NCBI GenBank assembly: GCA_963576725.1
Contig: OY755252.1
Location: forward strand, 49,745,394 to 49,809,393
Direction of reading: 5' to 3'
DNA length: 64,000 bases
From: Azorinus chamasolen
Lineage: Eukaryota; Mollusca; Bivalvia; Cardiida; Solecurtidae
Each line of letters opens with the position of its first letter. Position 1 is the stretch's first letter. The notes beneath the pieces were generated by a model. That model was given only the letters and a program-made list of their open reading frames with translations. It was not told the origin of the DNA and made no database searches. Below are positions 30,697 to 42,321 of the stretch, piece by piece. The position numbers and the translations under genes were made by a program.

Positions 30697-32847
30697 CAGT
30701 GGTAAATACGCTATTCCTACCCATTTACCCGTTTTTCTACGCGTAAGAAACGGGTAGTGAACGGTTAACGAACGGTTAACGAACGGTTACCCGATAAACG
30801 GTTTACACGCGTTAAACGCGTAAAGAAACGATTATACCAAAGAAGTTGCGGAAGGTGCATAAATTTTCCGTTTCATGCGGATATTTCGGATCTTATCGAT
30901 GATAGCCGTTTTCAAAAAAGTCCGAATGAAACGGGTTAGCCAAAATAAGAATCGATTCGTCACTCAACGAACGTTTAGCGGTTCAATCCCGGATTTGCTC
31001 ATTTAGGTAACGATATGTTTGTACAAAGCTATAATATCAGATATCCACTGTATATCAAACAAATGGATTGAAGAATTAGTCCTTTTTGAGTAGGTTTCTA
31101 CATTTCAGATAAAAAAAAACTGTCAAAAAGTAAACCACCAAATTTTGGATCTTGAATCAAGAAACCTACCAAAATAATTCAGATCTATTCTATTTCTTAA
31201 CCCTTTCCGATTTGAATATTTCTGTCAGAAAAAAATGACATCATGAGTATTTATTAGATCTTGCTGAATTTAACAACGGTATAAGTGCACACGCCTTTTT
31301 GATATTTGTAGAAAATATAGTCAACTCTATTAATCTATAATTTCATAAGCAGAGTGGGCCCTGATCCGACATTCCCTACAAGAGCCTTCATGTCTAGGTT
31401 TACTCTGTTTGCAAAGGCGTTAGAGTGTTAAATCCATGTGTATGTAATGGGATAAGCAAATAATGCAGACCCAAGATCAAACGGCTTCCACGCGAGCAAT
31501 CTGATCTGAATCTATTACGTTTTCAAAGGTTTTTTCATCATTATGAGGTAGATCTAAAGCGTTTTAAACAAATAAGCATATTTCATGCTCACATATAACT
31601 ATAAAAACGTTCTTATTATTTTGTTACTTTGTGGAGATTAAACCTTTGTATGCCGAAATTTAAAAGTGGAATGGCCCATCATTGTTTAACTGTATATTCC
31701 ATTCATTATTACCAGGCTTATATTTGCTAGATAATTTTTATTAGGCCTATGCAAATACTAGTGAAGACCCTGATCAACACCCTGATTTTGTAGCTATATT
31801 GTCTGTGTTTACACTGCTTTCAAATGTCTGTACTTTTGTTCCCCGCATTCGAATATTTAAAAAATACTTACTCTATAATTGTTATGAATGCATGAAAATA
31901 AATTGTCTTAGTTGAAGACTTTATTTTTTACCCAGCCTAAATATACGATCAAAGCTGCCGGTCAGTAATCCCCTAGCTATTTTCTCAGCAGGGGACAATG
32001 GTCTTGACAGTGATCACGCCACTGCTTTCTTATCAACAAAGTTGCGAACTATTACGTAATAAAAATACCAAATAATGTGTCCAATGATCTGAAAGTATGT
32101 TTTTTAGCTTCTCCAAAATACAAGAAAACTATGTTTTGTATAATTGTAGATCTATGGCTCAGCACAAAGTTAAATCCAAACGTTTAGACCAATTAAGATT
32201 AATATAAATTCCAGTTTTAAAGATAGTTTAGATTGATATGATCTAGATCTATTGTAACGTACTTCTACTATATCTTCTACGGTACTGTACGTACAGTAGC
32301 AAAAAAGACATTTTACAACACATTGATGAACGCAATGAGATTGTAGATCTATATTTTAATATAGATCTAGATCTAGCTAGATCTTATGGAAATGAAACGA
32401 GAATTAAAAGTTTAAATACTGTTAACCCTTTCGCTGCCAATGTCGGATCTGTGATTACCTTTGCAAACAGTTTGGATCCAGATGAGATGCAAAAGGTTTT
32501 GGACCCAGATGAGACGCCGAGTAACTCGGCATCTCATCGGAATCAAAACTGTTTGTTACTGTCACTATGTTTTTGAAATCTTAATTTTACATATCAGGAG
32601 TGTCCAACAGGTAAATGAGAATGTCTCCCATTTCAAAGAAAGGCCATATCAAGGATTAACCCCCCTCCCTTCGTCCATGATTACTCCCCTTTCATCCGGG
32701 CTCTTAAACGTTTAGGAAACGCGTTAAGATACGCGTAAACAAACGGTTAGAAACCCGTTTAACGAAACGGCTAAGAAACGGGTAACGAACGGTTAGGTAA
32801 CGCGTAAGAAACGCGTTAAGTGGGTAGGAATAGCGTATTTACCACTG
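30697..32847. mobile_element. 2.1-kb TA-flanked DNA transposon, copy B (inverted)
   Basis: It has the same CAGTGGTAAATACGC ... GCGTATTTACCACTG ends, flanked by TA at 30695-30696 and 32848-32849. Its interior is the reverse complement of copy A throughout: for example the ACTCCCCTTTCATCCGGG segment near 32684 corresponds to CCCGGATGAAAGGGGAGT near 15522. By eye the copies differ at a few percent of positions with small indels. It contains the same embedded palindrome-family and snap-back sequences, so these entered the element before it multiplied. Copy B is 2151 bp against 2131 bp for copy A. No transposase is encoded. Confidence 0.88.
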
Positions 32848-32849
32848 TA

Positions 32850-33190
32850 GGTTGAGCACTTTAGAAGACATTCACAGGCCGAACGGACAAAGCGGGGGAG
32901 CATAATAAAAATTAAAAACATATACTGCATTAGTGACAATCTAATCATTTCCAAATCATCAAATGTAAGAGACGGGCCTCACATGGAACGCTCCAGTGGT
33001 TCTTGACAGGCAGACTGCTATATCTCTTACCATGTGCCGCATGCTTTTTCACAGGTTAGCTGTAAAGACCCAAGCCGGCCAAGGGAATGTCTTTAACTCT
33101 TTGGCTGTCACGTACCATTGAATGCAACATTTAACATCTTGGATTTTGAAGTATCGTCATTTTTGTTTTAAAGAAACATAATCACACTTG
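32850..33190. other. Unassigned intron 6 spacer
   Basis: It lies between transposon copy B and the 55-bp array. No repeat or exon was recognised. Confidence 0.5.
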
Positions 33191-33194
33191 GCAA

Positions 33195-33560
33195 ATGTTT
33201 GGATTCTGATGAGACTCAAAGTTACACGGTTTATCATCTGGCTCTAAATGACTACAGATGAGACTCAAAGTTACACGGTTTATCATCTGGCTCTAAATCA
33301 CTACAGATGAGACGCAAAGTTCACGGTTTATCATCTGGCTCTAAATCACTACAGATGAGACGTAAAGTTACATGGTTTATCATCTGGCTCTAAATGACTA
33401 CAGATGAGACTCAAAGTTACACGGTTTATCATCTGGCTCTAAATCACTACAGATGAGACGCAAAGTTACACGGTTTATCATCATTCTGGCTCTAAATCAC
33501 TACAGATGAGACGCAAAGTTACACGGTTTATCATCTGGCTCTAAATCAATACAAATTCCC
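33195..33560. repeat. 54-55-bp tandem array derived from the palindrome family
   Basis: The first unit begins TTTGGATTCTGATGAGACTC, AAAGTTACACGGTTTATCAT and CTGGCTCTAAAT. It aligns with the dispersed palindrome (TTTGGATCCAGATGAGACGC, CGAGTTACTCGGCGTCTCAT, CTGGATCCAAA). Units after the first are joined by CACTACAGATGAGAC. There are about seven copies, one with a CATCATT duplication. Confidence 0.85.
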
Positions 33561-35170
33561 CGTTGGCAGCGAATTATTTGATTATTTCACTGTCGTTGGA
33601 GAATCTGTGATTACCTATGCAAACATTTTGGATTCAGACGAGATGCGGAAATGTTTTGTCTCATCAGGATCAACATCGTTTGCTGCTATGATTATGCTTT
33701 TTAACAAAAAAGGATATAAAGTAGAAAGTAAACGAATAACAGATCACACATGATGCAGACAACGATATTTTTGCAGTAAAATGTTTTATTTTAGCATCCA
33801 CTACTTAATGTTCCTTGAATAAAACTCAGGGTTTCAACCGAATACATTTCGTTCAGTAAAACCAACAATTAACAGTTGACTCGAACTGCAAGTTAGCATA
33901 CAAAATACTAAGACATCACAATTTCTCCAGTTCATAGCTTAATAGTTCACAGCTTAATAGTTCAAAGCTTTGTAGTTCACAACTTTATGGTCGTCTAAAG
34001 CAATGCTGAAATTTCCAGTAGTAACTTTCAGCGAAACTTCCCACCTGCAATAAACTATCACATGAGTTTCTAGATATGCGTAGTGATACATTTTAGAAGA
34101 TTTCTTTATTGTACATTTCGAAAATATATTTTGCTTCGAATTATCCAGAATTTAGAACGATTATTTATTGTAAATTTCGAAAGGATCGAAGTTTTACTTC
34201 GATTTATGACCCAGTCCAAATAATCCGAGTTGGAGATGTCGAAGTTCAACTGTAATAACTTATGTCCTTATATTTGAAAATTATTGTCGATTGTAATGCG
34301 TTGCTGATAAAATACGTTGTAGTTTGATATTATATCTAAACACGCACATGTGTAACATTACGGTGGAAACTGTCTTAACCCTTTCCCTCATATAAACGTG
34401 TTTTCACGCATTTACAAACAGAGTAGGCCCTGATCAGGATCTGCTGTTTGCTAATGTAATTTAATAGACCTTTTTCTTTACTTTCCCAAATGGCTACAAT
34501 ATTCCACCTTCCATATTTCATTATAACTATTTTGTTCATGAATATTCAGTAGGTATTGAAATTTGAAATAAACATAGAACAGGGAAAGGGTTAAACGGCT
34601 CCTATTGGAGCCATAATTGGAGACTCCTATTCTACTTTTGCCCTGCATTGAGCAGTGTCATGCTTTATAAGACTAATATGTTCAATATATGAATGACCGC
34701 TTACCACAGGTTCTACTGTACACCAATAATGGCTGGAATGAAAGTCGATATCTTATTTACTTTTCCTCGTTGGTATGTGTCTACATGTGTATTATGTAAC
34801 AAAACAGGCTTCAAACATATTATCAGTGAAACTAACTATAAAACAAAATGAATACTGCGATGGTCAACGATCCTACGATGTATGGAATCGTCGTGAGGAT
34901 ATGAGAGTTCTCTCGAGCCAGCCTTTCTGAGCAGATCTGACATTCCTAATGTAGTTTACTCCTTCCAATGATCCGACTGGCTCGTTCTTTGATGACCACG
35001 AACACGCATGCCTTTAAGTAGAATTGTATTTGATAGGCAGACCGGTTGACATCACCAAACCAAGCCATTGTTAGCAAGACCAAATGCATGTGTGTACACT
35101 GCACGCCTCAGCAATGTCGCTCATACTGATGTGTTTTGTGCTCCATGAGGAGTATCTCTGAATATGAAAG
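33561..35170. other. Intron 6 with dispersed repeat fragments
   Basis: It contains a palindrome-family copy at about 33625-33690 (GATTCAGACGAGATGC ... GTCTCATCAGGATC), a snap-back copy at about 34395-34450, a MITE fragment at about 34590-34725, and short direct repeats of AGTTCACAGCTTAAT near 33930-33985. No exon was recognised. Confidence 0.5.
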
Positions 35171-37100
35171 TAGTGTCCAAGTCCCACAACCACACCACAC
35201 CCATGCACTGAATGTGCAAGTAGTGTCCAAGTCCAACACCACACCACACCCATACACTGAATGTACAAGTAGTGTCCAAGTCCCACATCCATACCACACC
35301 CATACACTGACTGTGCAAGTAGTGTCCAAGTCCCACATCCACACCACACCCATACACTGACTGTGCAAGTAGTGTCCAAGTCCCGCATCCACATCCACAC
35401 ACTGATTGTGCAAGTAGTGTCCAAGTCCCACATCAACACCAAACCACACCACACCAAACCCATACACTGACTGTACAAGGACTGTACACTGCACGCCTCA
35501 GCAATGTCGCTCATACTGATGTGTTTTGTGCTCCATGAGGAGTATCTCTGAATATGAAAGTAGTGTCCAAGTCCCACATTCACACCACACCCATACACTG
35601 ACTGTGCAAGACTGTGCAAGTAGTGTCCAAGTCCTACATCCACACCACACCCATACACTGACTGTGCAAGTAGTGTCCAAGTCCCGCATCCACATCCACA
35701 CACTGATTGTGCAAGTAGTGTCCAAGTCCCACATCTACACCACACTCTTACACTAACTGTGCAAGTAGTGTCCAAGTCTAACAACCACACCACACCCATA
35801 CACTGAATGTGCAAGTAGTGTCCAAGTTCCACATCCACACAACACCCATACACTGACTGTGCAAGTAGTGTCCAAGTCCCACAACCACACCACACCCATA
35901 CACTGACTGTGCAAGTAGTGTCCAAGTCCCACAACCACACCACACCCATACACTGACTGTACAAGTAGTGTCCAAGTCCCATATCCACATCTCCACCCGT
36001 AAACTGACTGTGCAAGTAGTGTCCAAGTCCCTCATCCACACCTAACCCAAACACAGAATGTGCAAGTAGTATCCAAGTCCCATATCCACACCACACCCAT
36101 ACGCTGACTGTGCAAGTAGTGTCAAAGTCCCACAATCACAACACACACATACACTGAATGTGCAAGTAGTGTCCAAGTCCCACATCCCTCATCCACACCT
36201 AACCCAAACACAGAATGTGCAAGTAGTCTCCAAGTCCCATATCCACACCACACCCATACGCTGACTGTGCAAGTAGTGTCCAAGTCCCACATCAACACCA
36301 CATCCATACACTGACTGTACAAGTAGTGTCCAAGTCCCACATCCACACCACATCCATACACTGACTGTGCAAGTAGAGTCCAAGTCCCACATCCACACCC
36401 ACACACTGACTGTACAAGTAGGGTCCAAGTCCAACAACCACACCACACCCATACACTGAATGTGCAAGTAGTGTCCAAGTCCCACATCCACACCACATCC
36501 ATACACTGACTGTGCAAGTAGAGTCCAAGTCCAACATCCACACCACACACTGACTGTACAAGTAGTGTCCAAGTCCAACAACCACACCACACCCATACAC
36601 TGACTGTGCAAGTAGTTTCCAAGTCCAACATCCATACCACACCCATACACTGACTGTGCATGTAGTGTCCAAGTCCCACACACACAACACACACATACAC
36701 TGACTGTGCAAGTAGTGTCCAAGTCCCATATCCACACCACACCCATAAACTGACTGTGCAAGTAGTGTCCAATTCCCAGATCAACACCACACCCATACAC
36801 TGATTGTACAAGTAGTGTCCAAGTCCCACATCCACACCACACCCATACACTGACTGTGCAAGTAGTGTCGAAGTCCCACATCCACATCCACACATTGACT
36901 GTACAAGTAGTGTCCAAGTCCCATAACCACACCACACCCATACACTGAATGTGCAAGTAGTGTCCAAGTCCCACATCCACACCACACTCATACACTGACT
37001 GTACAAGTAGTGTCCAAGTCCCACATCCACATCACACCCATACACTGACTGTGCAAGTAGTGTCCAAGTCCCACATCCACATCACACCCATACACTGACT
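35170..37100. repeat. 50-bp tandem array, segment 1
   Basis: The unit is ACTGTGCAAGTAGTGTCCAA, GTCCCACATCCACACCACAC, CCATACACTG, with about 37 units and many truncated variants (CACATCCACACACTG). A longer block (CTGCACGCCTCAGCAATGTC ... GAATATGAAAG) occurs twice, near 35099 and 35490, inside the array. All three minus-strand frames stay open over long stretches because the unit lacks stop triplets on that strand. With a 50-bp period this produces W/C/G-rich peptides repeating every 50 residues that are not a credible protein. Confidence 0.92.
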
Positions 37101-37717
37101 GGCGCCCCACGTTGGGCGCCAGTTGTCACGGCTTCGACTCAGTCGGTAGGGTTTAGACGTTGCCCCTCTGAACGTGACAACGAATTTAATATACGTGTGT
37201 ATGGGTCCAGGCCGCTTTGGTATGAAGGCTGTGCAATAATGACTGAAAGATACAGAGTATCCTCTATAAGTTTTAATCAAAGTAAACGAATGATGTGTTC
37301 ACAATGACACACGAATGGCAAATGCAATTAATGATACGTATTCATATTCAAAATACAAATACAAACAAGTAAACGATACTGAACAATACTAACAATAGAA
37401 TGGAAAAAAATGTATAGTAACTAACCTGAAAGATACAGAGTATCCTCTATAAGCTTTAATCAAAGTAAACGAATGATGTGTTCACAATGACACACGAATG
37501 GCAAATGCAATGAAGCATTGCATTGGTCATTCGAGGTCATGCGGACGCATCATGTGACCGGTTAGTAATTAGTAAACGGAACAAAGAGGGAAACGGGTGG
37601 AAAGTACTAGCTAAAAGCTATAATTCAGATGACTTAAGAACCAACGCGCGGAAGGGTAATTGAAAATAAAACAAACACATGTATATACTTGCTAACATAT
37701 TTATTAGTCCTGTGACA
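37101..37717 (-). mobile_element. LTR plus primer-binding site, copy 1
   Basis: On the minus strand a 594-bp LTR runs from TGTCACAGGACTAATAAATA (37717) to GTGACA (37124). It is followed after two bases by the 18-nt TGGCGCCCAACGTGGGGC (complement of 37104-37121). That is a perfect complement of the 3' end of the animal tRNA-Lys(CTT) with CCA, i.e. a primer-binding site. The LTR has TG...CA ends and an internal direct duplication (around AAGATACAGAGTATCCTCTA, near 37248 and 37431). Directly beyond the primer-binding site the sequence is 50-bp repeat, not gag-pol. There is no coding region. Confidence 0.82.
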
Positions 37718-38450
37718 GTGGCGTCCAAGTCCCACATCCACACCACACCCATACACTGACTGTTCAAGTAGTGTCCAAGTCCCACATCCATACCACACCC
37801 ATACACTGAATGTGCAAGTAGTGTTCAAGTCCCACATCCACACCACATCCATACACTGACTGTGCAAGTAGAGTCAAAGTCCAACATCCACACCCACACA
37901 CTGACTGTACAAGTAGTGTCCAAGTCCAACAACCACACCACACCCATACACTGACTGTGCATGTAGTGTCCAAGTCCCACACACACAACACACACATACA
38001 CTGACTGTGCAAGTAGTGTCCAAGTCCCACATCCACACCACACCCATAAACTGACTGTGCAAGTAGTGTCCAAGTCCCAGATCAACACCACACCCATACA
38101 CTGACTGTACAAGTAGTGTCCAAGTCCCACATCCATACCACACCCATACACTGACTGTGCAAGTAGTGTCGAAGTCCCACATCCACATCCACACATTGAC
38201 TGTACAAGTAGTGTCCAAGTCCCATAACCACACCACACCCATACACTGAATGTGCAAGTAGTGTCCAAGTCCCCCAGCCACACCAAATCCATACACTGAC
38301 TGTGCAAGTAGTGTCCAAGTCCCACATCCACACCACACTCATACACTGACTGTACAAGTAGTGTCCAAGTCCCACATCCACATCACACCCATACACTGAC
38401 TGTGCAAGTAGTGTCCAAGTCCCACATCCACATCACACCCATACACTGAC
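37718..38450. repeat. 50-bp tandem array, segment 2 (between LTRs)
   Basis: About 730 bp of the same 50-bp units, bounded by LTR copy 1 on the left and the primer-binding site of LTR copy 2 on the right. On the minus strand it therefore occupies the position of the internal region of a retroelement (LTR, primer site, array, LTR). Segments 1 and 2 share order and variants near their right ends (about 36640-37100 and about 37950-38450). Confidence 0.9.
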
Positions 38451-39066
38451 TGGCGCCCCACGTTGGGCGCCAGTTGTCACGACTTCGACTCAGCCGGTAG
38501 GGTTTAGACGTTGCCCCTCTGAACGTGACAACGAATTTAATATACGTGTGTATGGGTCCAGGCCGCTTTGGTATGAAGGCTGTGCAATAATGACTGAAAG
38601 ATTCAGAGTATCCTCTATAAGTTTTAATCAAAGTAAACGAATGATGTGTTCACAATGACACACGAATGGCAAATGCAATTAATGATACGTATTCATATTC
38701 AAAATACAAATACAAACAAGTAAACGATACTGAACAATACTAACAATAGAATGGAAAAAATGTATAGTAACTAACCTGAAAGATACAGAGTATCCTCTAT
38801 AAGTTTAATCAAAGTAAACGAATGATGTGTTCACAATGACACACGAATGGCAAATGCAATGAAGCATTGCATTGGTCATTCGAGGTCATGCGGACGCATC
38901 ATGTGACCGGTTAGTAGTTAGTAAACGGAACAAAGAGGGAAACGGGTGGAAAGTACTAGCTAAAAGCTATAATTCAGATGACTTAAGAACCAACGCGCGG
39001 AAGGGTAATTGAAAATAAAACAAACACATGTATATACTTGCTAACATATTTATTAGTCCTGTGACA
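38451..39066 (-). mobile_element. LTR plus primer-binding site, copy 2
   Basis: A 592-bp LTR (38475-39066) and primer-binding site (38455-38472) are almost identical to copy 1, offset by 1351 bp. Visible differences are few: GACTTCGACTCAGC against GGCTTCGACTCAGT, one missing T in AAGTTTAATC, and GTAGTTAG against GTAATTAG. Both LTRs keep the primer site on the same side, so they form a head-to-tail series (LTR, primer site, array) rather than one ordinary element with a solo LTR. Confidence 0.82.
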
Positions 39067-40480
39067 GTGGCGTCCAAGTCCCACATCCACACCACACCCA
39101 TACACTGACTGTTCAAGTAGTGTCCAAGTCCAACACCCATACCACACCCATACACTGAATGTGCAAGTAGTGTTCAAGTCCCACATCCACACCACACTCT
39201 CACACTGACTGAGCAAGTAGTGTCCAAGTCCCACATCCACATCCACACACTGACTGTGCAAGTAGTGGTCAAGTCCAACATCTATACCACAGCCATTCAC
39301 TGACTGTGTAAGTGGTATCAAAGTCACACATCCACACAACACCCACACACTGACTGTGCAAGTAGTGGCCAAGTCACACATCCATACCACATCCATTCAC
39401 TGACTGTGTAAGTAGCATCAAAATCCCAAATCCAGATAAAACCCACACACTGACTGTACAAGTAGTGTCCAAGTCCCAAATCCTGATCCACACACTGACT
39501 GTGCAAGTAATGTCCAAGTCCCACAATCTACACCACACCTATACACAGACTGTGCAAGTAGTGTCCAAGTCCCTCATCCACCTACACACCCATATACTGA
39601 CTGTGAAAGTAGAGTCCAAGTCCCACATCCATCCATACCCATACACTGACTGTGCAAGTAGTGTCCAAGTCCTACATCCACACCACACCCATACACAGAC
39701 TGTGCAAGTAGAGACCAAGTCCCACATCCATCCACACTCATACACTGACTGTGCAAGTAGAGTCCAAGTCCTACATCCACACCACATCCACACACCGATT
39801 GTGCAAGTAGTGTCCAAGTTCCACATCCACACCACACCCATACACTGATTGTGCAAGTAGTGTCCAAGCCCACATCCACACCACAACTATACATTGACTG
39901 TGCAAGTAGTGTCCAAGTCCAACATCCACATCCACACAATGACTGTGCAAGTAGTGTCCAAGTCCCACAACCACACCACACCCATACACTGACTGTGCAA
40001 GTAGTGTCCAAGTACCACCTGTTCACACATACACTGACTGTGCAAGTAGTGTTCAAGTCCAACATCCACACCAACAACCATACACTGACTGTGCAAGTAG
40101 TTTTCAAACCCCACATCCACCCAACACCCATACACTGTGCAAGTAGTGTCCAAGTTCCACATCCACACCCACACCCATACACTGACTGCAAGTAGTGTCA
40201 AAGTCCCACATCCACCCCACACGCATACACTGACTGTGCAAGTAGTGTCCATGTCCCACATCCACACCACACCAATACACTGACAGTGAAAGTAGTGTCC
40301 AAGTCCCACATCCATTCCAGCACCAATACACTGACTGCAAGTAGTGTCAAAGTCACACATGCGCACCCACAGACATACACTGACTGCATGTAGTGTCCAT
40401 TTCCCACATCCAGACCCACACCCATGCACTGACTGTGCAAGTAGTGTCCAAGTCCCACATCCACCACACACCACAAACGA
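39067..40480. repeat. 50-bp tandem array, segment 3
   Basis: About 28 units, more diverged than segments 1-2 (AGAGTCCAAG, ATCCATCCACAC, CACCTGTTCACAC variants), fading out at CATCCACCACACACCAC near 40460-40475. The greater divergence suggests this edge is older or less often homogenised. Confidence 0.9.
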
Positions 40481-41640
40481 GGATGGTAACAGCCAAGTTC
40501 CATGTTATTTGGTATTTGGCATATATTTGGTGTGAAAGTTGACTTGTAAAGTTTTGTTTAGTCGTGTCATTGCAGTTGTAGCCAATTCGGGTATGTATCT
40601 TCATTCCCACTTTAACCGATCTTGCTCAGTTTACCACAAGGGACCATAACAATTAATTCGATTAACAGCAGTTCGAGTCATCCGATTTCTAAGGTGGACA
40701 AGTTCACAGGTTTATGAAGGTCTATGGTACTTTCGACCTGCATTAAGTTGTCGCATGTAGTTTTAGATATGCGTAGTGGTACACGTTAGAACAATTCTAT
40801 AGTGTAAAGATTGGAAGGGCCGAATTTTTACACGAATTATCCGGAAATTTGAGTTATGAGTTTGAGATACGTAGGTGCAACTGTACTCAAACTCGGTCAC
40901 CTTTTCGCGTAATTGGCTATTTATGGTAATGATCGCACTAGTGTCTTGATTGACATTTGCTCTATTTGCTTAATGAATAATATATATCTGAGGCTACAGT
41001 GTCATATTTATATGATATTATTAGAACTTATCTAATCTATATTAACGAGATCATGATTTCTTACATGAATATTTATGGAGTACTGGTTTAACGCAAAATA
41101 ATGTAGAAAGCTCTATCAGGAGTGCTGTGCATTCGCTGGACATGCACAAATAACGTGTGTACTGTAATTTGCACACAGTGAAAACCCAGTACAGAGCGTA
41201 CTGATCAGGAGAAATGCACCGTGCGTCATTAAAATTCCTCTAATGCATTTCAGTATGTCATATTGAATGGTCTCTGCAGTTAATCAGTGATTGGATCATT
41301 TCACTTTGATTAAGCAGCACTCAAATTGTTAAAGACCGACAGATAGATTTATTTTGAAGTTATCGCTTTAAAAAATTTAGTGAATGTGTATAAGTCAGGC
41401 GACCGGTGTGTCCTAAAACTCGTTTTACTAAAGATCGTCAGACCGAAATTAGCGTAAATCCTATTTTACGAAAACCGCTACTCCTCGGACACTCAAAATT
41501 ATCACATTATTGTGTTTAGCTATAAGGCTAAGCTCGTACGACCGTAACCTCCAGCTGCCATGGTCGTATGGTAGAAGTTATGGTGATTTCAGCTACGATA
41601 TGTAGTAAAATGGGTCCCTGGTGATGAAAAATGCTTTCTA
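40481..41640. other. Intron 6, last unique stretch
   Basis: MITE-like fragments lie near 40690-40880 (GACCTGCATTAAGTTGTCGC, CGAATTATCCGGAAATTTGA). Nothing else was recognised, and there is no exon. Confidence 0.5.
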
Positions 41641-42168
41641 TTCTAGTTTACATATACGGCAATGTGTTTCATTGTTCCTTTCTATTCCACTTTATGGCTG
41701 TTAGCGGTACAATGATGCTAGGTACATATACGGCAGTCTGTTTCATTGTTCATTTCTATTCCAGTTTACGACTGTTCATGGTGTATTTCATTGTTCATTT
41801 CTATTCCAGTTTACGGCTGTTCATGGTGTATTTCATTGTTCATTTCTATTCCAGTTTACGGCTGTTCATGGTGTATTTCAGTGTTCCTTTCTATTTCAGT
41901 TTACAGCTGTTGATGGTGTGTTTCATTGTTGTTTCTTTCAATTTCAGTTTACGGCTCTTCACGGTTTGAGGACACTAGGCACATATACGGCGGTGCGATT
42001 CCTTTTTCCTTTCTATTTCAGTTTACGACTCTTCTCAGTTAGAGGACACTAGGCACATATACGGCGGTGCGATTCCTTTTTCCTTTCTATTTCAGTTTAC
42101 GGCTCTTCACGTTTGAGGAAGATATGTACATATACGATGATGTGATTTAGTGTTGCTTTCTATTTCAG
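41641..42168 (+). repeat. Nine tandem splice acceptors before exon 7
   Basis: Units combine TTTCTATTTCAG (or TTCTATTCCAG) with the first bases of exon 7 (TTTACNACTCNTC...). Acceptors end at about 41646 (TAG), 41764, 41809, 41854, 41899, 41947, 42021, 42095 and 42168. Spacing is 45 bp for the older copies and 73-74 bp for the last ones, which carry about 55 nt of exon 7 (GAGGACACTAGGCACATATA + CGGCGGTG). In these, cysteine I (TGT) is TTT or lost. Reading from 41948, 42022 or 42096 in the exon frame hits TAG or TGA before the real exon. Confidence 0.85.
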
Positions 42169-42321
42169 TTTACAACTCATCGCGGTGTGAGGACGCTAGG
42201 CACATATACGGCGGTGTGATTCAGTGTTCCGACGGGAAATGTCTTCCTAACGGAGACACAGACAGCCTGGCATGCGACCATCATGTGGACTGTCTGGACG
42301 GTGCAGATGAAGACAATTGTG
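42169..42321 (+). CDS. Exon 7: LDLa module with long loops
   Basis: The acceptor is CTTTCTATTTCAG (42156-42168) and the donor is GTAAGG at 42322. The exon is 153 nt, phase 1-1. The product is YNSSRCEDARHIYGGVIQC, then SDGKCLPNGDTDSLAC, DHHVDC and LDGADEDNCG. All six cysteines are present, but loop I-II has 12 residues (usual 6) and loop III-IV has 10 (usual 6). The calcium region is kept (DHHVDC, then DGADE). NSS near the start is a possible N-glycosylation sequon. The part encoding residues 1-18 or so is what has been duplicated upstream. Confidence 0.88.

Noticed and set aside
35071..37045. Long minus-strand ORFs (354 and 307 codons) with W/C/G-rich repeats
   Set aside because: They are translations of the 50-bp satellite. 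All three frames are open, frames overlap each other, and the same product restarts in each frame.
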